Assembly (NCBI RefSeq): GCF_001510895.1
Contig: NZ_LPWA01000035.1
Span: 94,781 to 158,780 of the forward strand
From: Mesorhizobium loti
Lineage (GTDB): Bacteria; Pseudomonadota; Alphaproteobacteria; Rhizobiales; Rhizobiaceae
Reading direction: 5' to 3'
DNA length: 64,000 nt
The position numbers and the translations under genes were made by a program. Shown in pieces: positions 26,238 to 37,323 of this stretch; position 1 is the stretch's first letter; each line of letters begins with the position of its first letter. The notes beneath the pieces are model-generated. The model made no database searches. It was not told where the DNA came from and saw only the letters and a program-made list of their open reading frames with translations.

Positions 26238-29200
26238 TTAGGCGGCTTTGTCGACCAGTCGTGCCAATTGAGTCATGACAACCGCAGAGCCGGCCAAGCG
26301 CTTTTCGGCGTTCGGCCAGTCGCGGATGAAGACCACGCTGTGGTCCGCCCTGATCTTCGCCAGCGAGCCCTGTTCGCCGATGAACTTGACCAGTCCGACC
26401 GGGTTGGGGAACTCGCGCTTGCGGAAATGGATGACGACGCCCTTGGGGCCGGCATCAAGCTTCTCGACATTGGCCCTGCGGCAAAGCGCCTTGATGAAGA
26501 CGATCTTCAGGAGATGCGTCACCTCCTCCGGCAGCGGCCCGAAGCGGTCGATCAGCTCGGCGCCGAAGCCGTCGATCTCCTCGGTGGTTTCCAGGTCGCC
26601 CAGGCGGCGGTAGAGCGCCATCCTGAGCTGCAGATCGGGCACGTAGCTTTCCGGGATCATCACCGCCGTGCCGACCGCGATCTGCGGCGACCAGCCGCCG
26701 TCCTGCACTTCGCCGGAATCCTTGACCTCCGCCACCGCCTCCTCCAGCATCTGCTGGTAGAGCTCGAAACCGACCTCCTTGATATGACCGGATTGCTCTT
26801 CGCCGAGCAGATTGCCGGCGCCCCTGATGTCGAGGTCGTGGCTGGCGAGCTGGAAGCCGGCGCCGAGCGTGTCGAGCGACTGCAGCACCTTCAGCCGGCG
26901 CTCGGCCGTGTCGGTGAGCTTGCGGTTGGCCGGGAGCGTGAACAGCGCATAGGCGCGCACCTTGGAGCGGCCGACGCGGCCGCGCAGCTGATAGAGCTGC
27001 GCCAGGCCGAACATGTCGGCACGGTGGATGATCAGCGTGTTGGCGGTCGGGATGTCGAGCCCGGACTCCACGATGGTCGTCGACAGAAGCACGTCGTACT
27101 GGCCGTCGTAGAAGGCGTTCATGATATCGTCGAGTTCGCCGGCCGGCATCTGGCCATGGGCGACCGCCACCTTCAGCTCGGGGACGGATTCCTGCAGGAA
27201 ATCATGGATTTCGGCAAGATCGCTGATGCGCGGCACGACGTAGAAGGAATGGCCGCCACGATAGCGCTCGCGCAGCAGCGTCTCGCGGATGACCAGCTGA
27301 TCGAAGGGCGAGATGAAGGTGCGCACCGCCATGCGGTCGACCGGCGGCGTGGCGATCAACGACAATTCGCGCACGCCGGTCAGCGCCAGTTGCAGCGTGC
27401 GCGGGATCGGCGTCGCCGACAGCGTCAGCACATGCACGTCGCTCTTGAGGTCCTTCAGGCGCTCCTTGTGCTTGACGCCGAAATGCTGCTCCTCGTCGAT
27501 GATCAGGAGGCCGAGGTTCTTGAACGAAATCGAGGACCCGAGCAGCGCATGCGTGCCGACGACAATGTCGACCGTGCCGTCGGCGACGCCCTTCTTGGTC
27601 TCCGCCAGTTCCTTGGAGCCGACCAGGCGCGAGGCCTGAGCGATGCGGATCGGCAGGCCGGAGAAGCGCTGCGAGAACGTCTTGAAGTGCTGGCGCGACA
27701 GAAGCGTCGTCGGCACCACGACCGCCACCTGGAACCCTTCCATGGCCGCGATGAAGGCGGCGCGCAGCGCCACTTCCGTCTTGCCGAAGCCGACGTCGCC
27801 GCAGACCAGCCGGTCCATCGGCTTGCCGGCGCCGAGGTCGTCCATGACGGAATCGATCGCCGTCTGCTGGTCATCGGTTTCCTCGTAAGGGAAACGCGCG
27901 GCGAACTCGCCATAGAGACCTTCGGCTGGGATCATGGTCGGTGCGGCGCGCATCTGCCGCTCGGCGGCGATGCGGATAAGCTGCCCGGCCATGTCGAGCA
28001 GCCGCCGCTTCAGCCGCGCCTTGCGCGCCTGCCAGGCGCCGCCGCCGAGCTTGTCGAGCATGGCTTCCGCAGAATCCGAGCCGTAGCGCGAAAGAAGCTC
28101 GATGTTTTCCACCGGCAGGAACAGCCGGTCGTCGCCGGCATAGTGGATCTCGAGACAGTCATGCGGCGCGCCGACCGCCTCGATGGTGCGCAGGCCGATA
28201 AATCGCCCGATACCGTGATCGGTATGGACGACGATGTCGCCCGACGATAGCGAAGAGGCCTCGGCGATGAAGTCGGAGGGGCGCTTCTTGCGCTTCGAGC
28301 GGCGGATCAGCCTGTCGCCGAGAATGTCCTGCTCCGCGACGACGACCATGTCGTCGGTCTCGAAGCCGGATTCGAGCGGCAGCACGGCGAGCCCCGCCTG
28401 CCCCGGCTCGAGCTTTTCAACCTCGGCGAGCGTGGCGACAGGCTTGAGATTGCCGAGATGATGCTCGGCAAGAATCTGGCCGAGACGGTCGAGCGAGCCT
28501 TCGGTCCAGCCGGCAACAATGACACGGCGCCGCGCGGCGCGTTCGTCGGCAATGTGCTTCACCACGACATCGAAGACGTGGTGTTAGGATCGGCGCGCTC
28601 CTCGGCGAAGCTGCGACCTTGCCGCGAACCGGCATGGAAAACCTTCTTGGCTCCCACATCGGGCGCATCGAAGACGGTGAAGTCGATGTCTTCGCGCGGG
28701 CCGAGCGAAGTTTTGAGATTTTCCGGCGAGAGATAGAGCAGATCAGGCGCCACCGGCTTGTAGGGCACCGCATCCTTCAGCGCGGCGTCGGCCTGCTTGC
28801 GGCGTGCCTCATAGTGGTCGAGGATCAGCGTGTGGCGCTCGGCCAGCGCCTCATGCGCCAGATGGTCGAAGACCACAGGCGCATCGGGCAGATAGTCGAA
28901 CACCGTCTCCAGCCGCTCGTAGAAGAAGGGCAGCCAGTGCTCCATGCCGGCAAAACGCCTGCCCTCGCTGACCGCCGCATAGAGCGCGTCGTCGCGCGAC
29001 GGCGCACCGAAGGCCTCGATATAGGAGCGGCGGAAGCGGCTGATCGTCTCCGGCGTCAACGCCACCTCGCTCATCGCCTGCAGCGCCATCGACTTGCGCT
29101 GCCCGGTGGTGCGCTGGGTCGCGACGTCGAAGACGCGGATCGATTCCAGCGTGTCGCCGAAAAAGTCCAGCCGCAGCGCTTCGCTCCAGCCGGGCGCGAA

Positions 29201-29734
29201 CAGGTCGAGGATGCCGCCGCGCACCGCGAACTCGCCGACGTCGCGCACGGTCGGCACGCGCTCGAAGCCGGAGGTCTCCAGCCGCGCGATCAGCACGTTC
29301 ATATCGATCTGGTTGCCGGGCTTGGCATGGAAGGTCTGCGCTTCGATCAGCCCGGCCGGCGGAATGCGCTGCAAGAGCGCATTGGCCGTTGTGAGGATCA
29401 CGGCGCGATGCGGCCTTTTGGCCAGCGCAATGATGGCGGAAAGCGCGTCGAGCCGCCGCGCTGCGGCATCCGCGCCCGGCGAGACACGGTCGTAAGGTAG
29501 GCAATCCCAGGCAGGCAGTTCCAGCACCGGCAGGCCGGGCGCCGCAAAGGCCAGCGCATCGATGATCGCCGGCAGCCGCTGGCCGTCGCGCGCGACGAAC
29601 AGCACCGGCTTGTCGGGCGCGATCTCCTGCGCTGTCCGCACCAGGGCAAAGGCTTCGTAGCCGTCGGCGACGCCGTCGACGATGAACTGGCCGGCGCGGC
29701 CCTTGGGCAGGCCGATGGAAGGAATGAGGCTCAT
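26238..29734 (-). CDS. mfd: Transcription-repair coupling factor Mfd, one-base deletion
   Basis: Mfd displaces stalled RNA polymerase and recruits nucleotide excision repair. After correction it has about 1165 residues. The N-terminal UvrB-like part (MSLIPSIGLPKGRAGQFIVD) and the RNA polymerase interaction domain (SGDIVVHTDHGIGRFIGLRT) are followed by the helicase with Walker A GDVGFGKTEVALRAAF and DEEQHFG. The frame breaks near 28579: NTTSSMSW then stop on one frame, then VKHIADERAARRRVIVAG on the next; restoring one A gives NTNVFDVVVKHI. The start of sdhE is just upstream on the same strand. Confidence 0.93.
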
Positions 29735-29747
29735 GCTTATGCGTTTT

Positions 29748-30035
29748 TCAAAATGTCATGGTCCGGCGCGACGCCAGGATCTTTTGCAGCACCGCGCAAT
29801 CGATATCGGGCGGAACCGGGCGTTCGCCGGTGATCATCGGCAGGAATTCGGTGTCGGGGATTTCGAGGAGCTTTTCATATTGGTCGATTTCGTCCCCGGT
29901 CAAGGCGCCGATCTCGGCATCGGCGAAAGAGCCGAGGACGAGGTCCATCTCGCGCATGCCGCGATGCCAGGAGCGGAACAGGAGCTTGCGGCGGCGGGCA
30001 TCCAACCCCTCGCTTGATCGCTGTGTTCCGGTCAT
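29748..30035 (-). CDS. sdhE: FAD assembly factor SdhE
   Basis: SdhE (DUF339) helps attach FAD covalently to succinate dehydrogenase. The 95-residue protein contains RRKLLFRSWHRGMREMDLVLGSF, which has the conserved RGMxExD region required for function, at about residues 15-37. The ATG at 30035 is preferred; an in-frame ATG at 30063 would add 10 residues. It lies 13 bp upstream of mfd, so probably cotranscribed, and is divergent from recG. Confidence 0.92.
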   Translation of the reverse strand: MTGTQRSSEGLDARRRKLLFRSWHRGMREMDLVLGSFADAEIGALTGDEIDQYEKLLEIPDTEFLPMITGERPVPPDIDCAVLQKILASRRTMTF

Positions 30036-30127
30036 CGCGCCGCATCCCTGTTCGAAGCGGCGCATATAGCGTGGATAGAGGGCGGTGTCAGCCTTGCGCC
30101 GCGGCCGTCGCGACATAAGCTGACACC

Positions 30128-32235
30128 ATGCGTCCTTCCATCCTCGATCCCTTGTTCGTCCCGATAACCTCGCTCGCCGGCGTCGGCCCGAAGGTCGGCC
30201 TGCTGATCGAGCGGGTCGTGCCGGCCGATCTCGGCGACCGCCCCGCGCGTGCCGCCGACCTTCTGTTCCTACTGCCGAATACCGTGATCGACCGCCGCAA
30301 CCGGCCCGGCATCGCGCTTTCCGCCGAAGGCAGATCGTTACGCTCGAAGTGCGGGTCGACCGCCACCAGCCGCCGCCCCCGCGCAACAAGTCGGTGCCCT
30401 ACCGGGTCTACGCTCATGACGACACCGGCGAGGTCGCGCTGACCTTCTTCCATGCCCATGCCGCGTATCTGCAAAAAATGCTTCCCGAGGGCGAGCGGGT
30501 GGTGATCTCCGGCCGCATGGAATGGTTCAACGGCCGCCCGACCATGGTCCATCCAGACCATATCGCGCCGATCGACGAGGCCGAGGGTCTGCCGCTGGTG
30601 GAGCCGGTCTATCCGCTCACCGCTGGCCTGTCGGCCAAGGTGCTGCGCCGCGCCATCGGGCAGGTGCTCGGCCGGCTGCCGGAACTGCCGGAGTGGCAGG
30701 ACGACGCCTTCATGCGCCGCCATACCTTTCCGTCCTTCGGCGATGCGCTCACCCGCATCCACAATCCGAAGGACCCGATCGATGTCGCCGTCGAAGGATC
30801 GGCCTGGCGGCGCCTTGCCTATGACGAATTCCTGGCCGGACAGGTATCGTTGGCGCTGGTGCGGGCCAAAATTCGACGTCTGTCGGGCCGGCCGTTGGTC
30901 GGGGACGGTCGTATCGTCGAGAAGCTGCGCGCGGCCCTGCCCTACAAGCTCACCCCGAGCCAGGAATTCGCGCTCGGCGAGATCAATGCCGATCTGGCCG
31001 ATCCCGAACGCATGCTGCGCCTGCTGCAGGGCGATGTCGGCTCGGGCAAGACGGTGGTCGCGCTGCTCGCCATGGGACGCGCGGTCGAGGCTGGCGGCCA
31101 GGCGGCGCTGATGGCGCCGACCGAGATCCTGGCGCGCCAGCATCTGGCGACCATTGCGCCGCTCGCGGAAAAAGCTGGCCTGCGCGTCGCCATCCTGACC
31201 GGGCGCGAAAAGGGCCGCGAGCGCACGGAGACGCTGGAGGGGCTTGCCAGCGGCGAGATCGACATCGTCGTTGGCACGCACGCGCTGTTCCAGGAGACGG
31301 TGACTTTCCACGACCTTGTCCTGGCCGTTGTCGACGAGCAGCACCGGTTCGGCGTCCACCAGCGCCTCGCCATCACCGCCAAGGGCGATGCGCCGGACAT
31401 GCTGGTGATGACCGCGACGCCCATTCCGCGCACGCTGGTGCTGACCGCCTTTGGCGACATGGACGTCTCGAAGCTCACCGAAAAGCCGGCCGGCCGGCAG
31501 CCTATCCGCACCGTCACCTTGCCGATGGAGCGGCTGGACGAATTGGTCGGGCGCATGGTTGACGCCGTCGCCGAAGGCCAGAAGATCTACTGGATCTGCC
31601 CGCTGGTCGAGGAATCCGAAGAGATCAAGCTGATGTCGGCGGAGGACCGTTTTGCTTCTTTGAAGCCCCTCTTCGGCAGCCAGATCGGCCTGGTGCATGG
31701 GCGCATGAAGGGCGCCGAGAAGGACGAGGCGATGCGCGCCTTCAAGCAGGGCGAGACACGCATCCTGATCGCCACCACCGTCATCGAGGTCGGCGTCGAC
31801 GTGCCGGACGCAACGATTATCGTCATCGAGCATGCCGAGCGCTTCGGCCTCGCCCAGTTGCACCAATTGCGCGGCCGGGTAGGACGCGGCGACAAGCCAT
31901 CCTCCTGCGTGCTGCTCTATAAGGACCCGCTCGGCGAGACGGCGAAGCGCCGGCTTTCGGTGATGCGCGAGACCGAGGACGGTTTTCGTATCGCCGAGGA
32001 AGACCTGAAGCTCCGCGGCGAAGGCGAGCTGCTGGGCACGCGCCAGTCCGGCACGCCCGGCTTCCAGGTCGCGCGCATAGAGTTCCATGCCGACCTGCTC
32101 GAGGCCGCGCGCGACGACGCGCGACTGATCCTGTCGCGCGACCCGGAACTGCAATCCGACCGCGGCGAGGCGCTTCGCCTCTTGCTCTACCTGTTCGGGC
32201 GCGACGAGGCGGTGCGCTTGCTGCGCGCCGGCTGA
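30128..32235 (+). CDS. recG: ATP-dependent DNA helicase RecG, one-base deletion
   Basis: RecG remodels stalled replication forks. The corrected protein is 702 residues. The N-terminal wedge domain (MRPSILDPLFVPITSLAGVG then PKVGLLIERV) is in one frame up to about 30331, where a missing C (GAAGGCAGATC for GAAGGCCAGATC) switches frames. The helicase contains LLQGDVGSGKTVVAL and DEQHRFG and ends normally (LLLYLFGRDEAVRLLRAG). Its 3' end overlaps the DUF502 gene tail by about 49 bp on the opposite strand. Confidence 0.93.
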
Positions 32236-32945
32236 GACCCGGCACCGAGAGGCGGGTTGGCAAGCGCTCCTTCGATAGTTTCGCCATTCAGCGTAACGAG
32301 CTTGGCCTTGACTTCAGGCGCGACCATGCCGGCCGAAACGATCAGCTTGGCGCCGTCCTCGATCGTCATGTCGAGCGGCACGATCTCGGATTTATGCACA
32401 TACATCAGGAAGCCGGTGGTCGGGTTCGGCGTGCACGGCATGAACACCGCGATCAGCGGATCGCCTTCCTGGTCGAGCTTCTGGTTGATCTCGGTTTCCT
32501 TCTCGCTGGCGACGAAGACCAGCGACCAGACCCCTTTGCGCGGGTATTCGACCAACCCGACCTGGCGGAACATGTCGCCCTTGTTCGACAGCACCGTCTC
32601 GAAGATCTGCTTCAGCGAGCCATAGATGCCGCGCACCAGCGGCATACGGCCGAGCAGCCGCTCACCGAAATTGACGATGGCACGGCCGACGATGTTTGCC
32701 GTCATGAAACCGATGAAGGTGATCAGCACCAGCGCCACGATCAGCCCGAAGCCGGGAACCGGGAACGGCAGATAGGTATCGGGGTTGTAGCGCGCCGGAA
32801 TGTAGGGCTTCACCCAGGAATCGACCCAGCCGATCAGCGACCATGCGATATAGACGGTGATCGCCAGCGGTGCGCAGACGATGAAGCCGGTCAGGAAATA
32901 GTTCCTGAGCCGGGTCATGCCAGAGGTCTTCAGGGCGTCGGACAT
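32187..32945 (-). CDS. DUF502 membrane protein
   Basis: This 252-residue protein has two transmembrane segments (about 15-36 and 66-88) and a long soluble C-terminal domain characteristic of DUF502, with GRMPLVRGIYGSLKQIFETV and VFMPCTPNPTTGFLMYV. Function is unknown in bacteria. A plant homolog (COV/LCV family) is thought to act in trafficking. The start MSDALKTSGMTRLRN is at 32945. Its end overlaps recG in antisense. Confidence 0.9.
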   Translation of the reverse strand: MSDALKTSGMTRLRNYFLTGFIVCAPLAITVYIAWSLIGWVDSWVKPYIPARYNPDTYLPFPVPGFGLIVALVLITFIGFMTANIVGRAIVNFGERLLGRMPLVRGIYGSLKQIFETVLSNKGDMFRQVGLVEYPRKGVWSLVFVASEKETEINQKLDQEGDPLIAVFMPCTPNPTTGFLMYVHKSEIVPLDMTIEDGAKLIVSAGMVAPEVKAKLVTLNGETIEGALANPPLGAGSQPARSKRTASSRPNR

Positions 32946-33029
32946 GGGTTCACCGCGGCGCAGGTTGCGACGCCGAGATTAGTGAACCGCGATCCGGTTT
33001 GGAACTGCGAAGTTTTTAAAGAGCGATCG

Positions 33030-33329
33030 TCATGCCGCTGCGTGTAGCGGCACGATCTTTTCGAGTTCCCCCCCAATCTTTCTCGCCTCGGTCTCAAGTT
33101 CGTAGGCTTTTTGGAAGTTCATCCAGAACTCGGGCGTGGTGTTGAAGAATCTGGCAAGGCGAAGGGCCGTATCGGGAGTAAGGCCGACTTCCTCCTTTAC
33201 AATACGCTCGATACGGGTACGCGGAAGGTTGAGCTTGCGTGCCAATGCGCCGGCGCTCATGCCAAGAGGAACAAGATACTCCTCGCGCAGGAATTCTCCG
33301 GGATGGATGGGACGTGCGAACTTGAGCAT
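33030..33329 (-). CDS. higA: Antitoxin HigA (XRE family)
   Basis: This 99-residue helix-turn-helix protein has LREEYLVPLGMSAGALARKL and NLPRTRIERIVKEEVGLTPD, the HigA addiction-module pattern. The ending is FFNTTPEFWMNFQKAYELE. It binds and neutralises HigB and represses the operon. It lies 37 bp after higB on the same strand. The start at 33329 gives the common family length. Confidence 0.93.
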   Translation of the reverse strand: MLKFARPIHPGEFLREEYLVPLGMSAGALARKLNLPRTRIERIVKEEVGLTPDTALRLARFFNTTPEFWMNFQKAYELETEARKIGGELEKIVPLHAAA

Positions 33330-33366
33330 AGCTCATTATCCTCAAAGGGTTAGGGCGAGTGCCCGC

Positions 33367-33648
33367 TTAATGGTAATCGACGATCTCCACGTCTTCAGCG
33401 CCAACCGCCGTCCATCTGAAACAGATGCGCCACTGGTCGTTGATGCGTATCGAATGCTGCCCGTCACGATCTCCTTTGAGAGCCTCAAGATGGTTTCCAG
33501 GCGGCGACCGAAGGTCGTTCAGTTGGGCGGCGTTGTCGACTGCCCGAAGACGGCGCTCGGCACGGGCAACCAAATCCGGCGGGAATCCTTTGGGCGCCCT
33601 CCCCGCGGCGACCGCCTCCACCGTCTTGCCTTTAAAAGAAACGATCAA
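33367..33648 (-). CDS. higB: Toxin HigB (RelE/ParE superfamily)
   Basis: This 93-residue ribosome-dependent mRNA endonuclease opens with (M)IVSFKGKTVEAVAAGRAPKG. It has the family features LNDLRSPPGNHLEALKGDRD, SIRINDQWRICFRW and VEIVDYH. I chose the TTG at 33648 because GGGGAG lies five bases upstream and most HigB proteins begin at this residue; the frame is open to 33663. higB precedes higA, the order normal for this family. Confidence 0.9.
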   Translation of the reverse strand: MIVSFKGKTVEAVAAGRAPKGFPPDLVARAERRLRAVDNAAQLNDLRSPPGNHLEALKGDRDGQHSIRINDQWRICFRWTAVGAEDVEIVDYH

Positions 33649-33663
33649 CGGCACTCCCCGCAA

Positions 33664-33686
33664 TTTGTATCATACCTTGATACAAA
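33664..33686 (-). promoter_or_regulatory. HigA operator 1 overlapping the higBA -10 box
   Basis: The palindrome TGTATCA-TACCT-TGATACA (33666-33684) extends by two more paired bases on each side. On the minus strand a TATGAT -10 box lies at 33669-33674 and a TTGCGC -35 box at 33692-33697, separated by 17 bp. The operator would therefore block RNA polymerase when occupied. Confidence 0.75.
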
Positions 33687-33702
33687 CTCGTGCGCAAGAG
33701 AA

Positions 33703-33721
33703 TGTATCATCAATTGATACA
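33703..33721 (-). promoter_or_regulatory. HigA operator 2 upstream of the higBA promoter
   Basis: TGTATCA-TCAAT-TGATACA has the same arms and the same 5-bp spacer as operator 1. The two centres are 37 bp apart, about three and a half helical turns. This suggests two HigA dimers control the operon. Confidence 0.75.
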
Positions 33722-33744
33722 ACTCGGCATCGCGAGGAAGTTGC

Positions 33745-35568
33745 CTATTCCACCGTCACCGACTTCGCCAGATTGCGTGGCTGGTCGACGTCGGTGCCCA
33801 TGAACACCGCGGTGAAATAGGCGAGCATCTGGATCGGCAGCGCGTAGATGATCGGCGCAATGATTTCCGGCACGTCGGGCAGGACGATCGTCTCCATCGT
33901 CTTGATGCCTGCCTGTGCCGCACCCCTGGCGTCGGTGATCAGGATGATCTTGCCGCCGCGCGCCGCCACCTCCTGCATGTTCGACACCGTCTTTTCGAAG
34001 ATGCGGTCATGCGGCGCGATCACGATCACCGGCATATTTTCGTCGATCAGCGCGATCGGCCCGTGCTTCAGCTCGCCGCCGGCATAGCCTTCGGCATGGA
34101 TGTAGGAGATTTCCTTGAGCTTCAGCGCCCCTTCCATGGCTAAAGGGAAGTTGGTGTCGCGGCCGAGATAGAGCACGTCCTTATAGCGCGAGAGCTCGCG
34201 CGAGATTCGTTCGATCTGCTCGTCGAGCTTCAGCACCTGGGTGGCGAAGCGCGGCGCCTCGGAAAGCTCGCGCACCAGCTGCTTTTCCTCGTCGCGCGAG
34301 ATCGTGCCGCGCGCCACGCCGGCCCGCACGGCGAGCGAAGCCAGCACCGACAGCTGGCAGGTAAAAGCCTTGGTCGAGGCGACGCCGATTTCCGGCCCGG
34401 CCAGCGTCGGCAGCACAACGTCGGATTCGCGCGCCATGGTCGATTCGCGCACATTGACGACGGCGCCGATCTTCATGCCGGCCTGGCGGCAGTAGCGCAG
34501 CGAGGCCAGCGTATCGGCGGTTTCGCCCGACTGCGAGATGAAGAAGGCCGCGTCGTTCGCCGACAGCGGCATCTCGCGGTAGCGGAATTCGGAGGCGACA
34601 TCGATATCGACCGGCAGCCGCGCATAGCGCTCGAACCAGTATTTGCTGATCAGCCCGGCGAGATAGGCCGTGCCGCAGGCCGAAAGCGCCAGCCGGCCGA
34701 TCTTGGCGAAGTCGAACGGTAATTCGAGCGGCTTCGACACGCCGGAGATGAAATCCACGTAGTGCGCCAGCGTGTGCGAGATCACTTCCGGCTGCTCATG
34801 GATTTCCTTTTCCATGAAGTGCCGGCGGTTGCCCTTGTCGACCATGAAGCTGGTCGACAGCGACTGCTGCCGCTTGCGGTCGACCTTGTTGCCGTCGATG
34901 TCGTAGATGGTGACGCTGTCGCGACGCACTTCCGCCCAGTCGCCGTCTTCCAGATAGGTGACCGCATTGGTGAAAGGCGCCAGCGCAATGGCGTCCGAGC
35001 CCAAAAACATCTCGCCGTCGCCATGACCGACGGCCAAAGGCGGGCCGTTGCGGGCGCCGACGATCAGATCCTCGTCGCCGTTGAACATGATCGCCAGCGC
35101 GAAGGCGCCGGAGAGCCGCTTCAGCGCCTGATGCGCTGCCTGGACCGGCTTCAGTCCCTTTGCGAGCTCGCGCGCCACCAGATGCGCGACCACCTCGGTG
35201 TCCGTCTGCGAGGAGAAGGCATAGCCGTCGTGGACAAGCTCATCCCGCAGCTCGGCGAAATTCTCGATGATGCCGTTGTGGACTATTGCCACGCCTTCGG
35301 AAAAATGCGGATGCGCGTTGGTCTCGTTCGGCACGCCATGCGTCGCCCAGCGCGTGTGGCCGATGCCGATCGTGCCATAGAGCGGCTCTTCCTTCAGCCG
35401 GCGTTCCAGATTGATCAGCTTGCCTTCGGCGCGGCGGCGGCTGAGCGCCCCGTTCTCGACGGTGGCGACGCCGGCCGAATCATAGCCGCGATATTCTAGC
35501 CGCTTCAGCGCGTCGACGATGAGCGGCGCGACCTGCGAATGGCCGACAATTCCAACGATACCGCACAT
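33745..35568 (-). CDS. glmS: Glutamine--fructose-6-phosphate aminotransferase (isomerizing)
   Basis: GlmS makes glucosamine 6-phosphate, the entry step to peptidoglycan and lipopolysaccharide precursors. The 607-residue protein starts MCGIVGIVGHSQVAP with the nucleophilic Cys next to Met. The glutaminase domain includes GHTRWATHG and the C-terminal part has two SIS domains (LSACGTAYLAGL, SQSGETADTLASLR) and the end LAKSVTVE. The downstream neighbour by pathway, glmU, is 231 bp upstream of it in map position on the same strand. Confidence 0.96.
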   Translation of the reverse strand: MCGIVGIVGHSQVAPLIVDALKRLEYRGYDSAGVATVENGALSRRRAEGKLINLERRLKEEPLYGTIGIGHTRWATHGVPNETNAHPHFSEGVAIVHNGIIENFAELRDELVHDGYAFSSQTDTEVVAHLVARELAKGLKPVQAAHQALKRLSGAFALAIMFNGDEDLIVGARNGPPLAVGHGDGEMFLGSDAIALAPFTNAVTYLEDGDWAEVRRDSVTIYDIDGNKVDRKRQQSLSTSFMVDKGNRRHFMEKEIHEQPEVISHTLAHYVDFISGVSKPLELPFDFAKIGRLALSACGTAYLAGLISKYWFERYARLPVDIDVASEFRYREMPLSANDAAFFISQSGETADTLASLRYCRQAGMKIGAVVNVRESTMARESDVVLPTLAGPEIGVASTKAFTCQLSVLASLAVRAGVARGTISRDEEKQLVRELSEAPRFATQVLKLDEQIERISRELSRYKDVLYLGRDTNFPLAMEGALKLKEISYIHAEGYAGGELKHGPIALIDENMPVIVIAPHDRIFEKTVSNMQEVAARGGKIILITDARGAAQAGIKTMETIVLPDVPEIIAPIIYALPIQMLAYFTAVFMGTDVDQPRNLAKSVTVE

Positions 35569-35799
35569 GCGCTGCCCCCGATTCCTTGCAGAAATCCAGC
35601 GCTATCTAGGGATTGCCGGACTGCCGCGAAAGTCACTTTGCGTTTCGTTCCGTGTCAGCCGGAACGGTTTTTGCACCGATGCACCATGACAGGCGGCGCT
35701 TGCAATCCGGTTACCGCAATTGCTTGGTTTTTCGCGGCGCAGGTTCCCGATTGTTCATCGTTGGCACCAGTGGCGTCAGCACGGAAACCGCCTTTACTA

Positions 35800-37167
35800 T
35801 CACTCCGCCGCGTTTTTCCTTGCCGCGGCCGCCGAAGCGAAGCGCTCGCGCAATTCCTTGCCTTTGCCGGGCAGCGTCTTTTGGCGGGCGCGGCCGAAGG
35901 CCAGCGCGTCGTCGGGCACGCTTTCGGTGATCACGCTGCCCGAGGCAATGTAGCCGCCCTTGCCGATCGTGACCGGCGCCACCAGCGAGGAGTTCGAGCC
36001 GACAAAGGCGCCCTCGCCGATGTCGGTGAAGAATTTTGAGAAGCCGTCATAATTGCAGGTGATCGTGCCGGCGCCGATATTCGCCCCCGCGCCGACGCGC
36101 GCGTCGCCGATATAGGTCAGGTGATTGACCTTGGCGCCTTCCTCGACCGTCGCCTGCTTGACCTCGCAGAAATTGCCGACCTTGGCCTTTTGCTTCAAAT
36201 CCGCGCCCGGTCGCAGCCGCGCGAACGGCCCGACATCGCAGTTGGAGGCAATCGTGGCCCCCTCGATATGGCTGAAAGCATGGATCTTGGCGCCCGAAGC
36301 GATCCTGACGCCCGGCCCAAACCAGACATTCGGCTCGACAATGGTGTCGGCGCCGATTTCGGTATCGTGCGAGAAATAGACTGTCTCCGGCGCTATCAGC
36401 GTCACGCCGGAAAGCATCGCCTCGCGCCGCCGGCGCGCCTGCCAGATGCCTTCCGCCTCGGCGAGCTCGGCGCGGTTGTTGATGCCGAGCGCGTTCTCGA
36501 AACTGGCCTCCGTGGCGACGACATCGAGGCCCTCCGCGCCGGCGATCTCGACGATGTCGGTGAGGTAGAACTCGCCCTTGGCGTTGCTGTTGCCGACCTT
36601 GTCGAGCAGTCGAAGCGCGTGCTTGCCAGCCACCGCCATCATCCCGGCATTGCAGAAGCCGATCTTCTTCTCCGCCTCGGAGCAGTCCTTCTCCTCCCGG
36701 ATAGCGACCAGCCGGCCGCCCTTTTCGATCAGCCGGCCATAGCCGGTCGGGTTTGGCGGACGGAAGCCGATCACCGCGACGGCGGCGCCTTCCGCCAGCT
36801 TTTGCCGCGCGGTGGCCAGCGCCGTCGCATCGATGAGTGGCGTGTCGCCGAACATGACGAGAATATCGTCATAACCCTTTGATATCGCTTCGCGAGCGGC
36901 TAGAACGGCATGAGCGGTACCAAGCCGTTTCTCCTGCACGAAGGCCGCGGCCTTAGGCGCGAATTTCTGTGCCGCTTTCCTCATTTCCTCGGCGCCATGA
37001 CCGATCACCAGTGCTATGCCCGTCGCGCCGGCAGCCTCGGCGGCCTTCACCACATGCGCTACCATCGGCAGGCCGGCAATGGCGTGCAGCACCTTGGGCA
37101 TCGCGCTTTTCATGCGCGTGCCTTCGCCGGCGGCGAGGATGACGGACAGGCAGGATCTCTGGCTCAT
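35800..37167 (-). CDS. glmU: Bifunctional UDP-N-acetylglucosamine pyrophosphorylase/acetyltransferase
   Basis: GlmU acetylates glucosamine 1-phosphate and then makes UDP-GlcNAc. The 455-residue protein has the uridylyltransferase motif [18 protein letters not shown] (residues 10-27) and a C-terminal left-handed beta helix (hexapeptide repeats, for example [20 protein letters not shown]). With GlmS on the same strand it supplies UDP-GlcNAc. Start MSQRSCLSV at 37167. Confidence 0.96.
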   Translation of the reverse strand: MSQRSCLSVILAAGEGTRMKSAMPKVLHAIAGLPMVAHVVKAAEAAGATGIALVIGHGAEEMRKAAQKFAPKAAAFVQEKRLGTAHAVLAAREAISKGYDDILVMFGDTPLIDATALATARQKLAEGAAVAVIGFRPPNPTGYGRLIEKGGRLVAIREEKDCSEAEKKIGFCNAGMMAVAGKHALRLLDKVGNSNAKGEFYLTDIVEIAGAEGLDVVATEASFENALGINNRAELAEAEGIWQARRRREAMLSGVTLIAPETVYFSHDTEIGADTIVEPNVWFGPGVRIASGAKIHAFSHIEGATIASNCDVGPFARLRPGADLKQKAKVGNFCEVKQATVEEGAKVNHLTYIGDARVGAGANIGAGTITCNYDGFSKFFTDIGEGAFVGSNSSLVAPVTIGKGGYIASGSVITESVPDDALAFGRARQKTLPGKGKELRERFASAAAARKNAAE

Positions 37168-37323
37168 GAACAGGCAACCATATGAAAAGGGTTGGGAATC
37201 AAGTCATGTTTAGCATTGGCGCCATGCTCCACCAATGCGGTTAAATTCCGGTGAGATGGCGGAGCAGCCAAAATCTTAGTCAGCAGGTTCTTTGTTCGAT
37301 ACCGGGCAAATATGGGAGGGGTA

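Noticed and set aside
25980..28250. Long plus-strand frame opposite mfd
   Set aside because: Antisense shadow of mfd with no recognisable domain or start signal.
30088..32154. Minus-strand frame of about 690 codons opposite recG
   Set aside because: Antisense shadow of recG; no start signal or homology.
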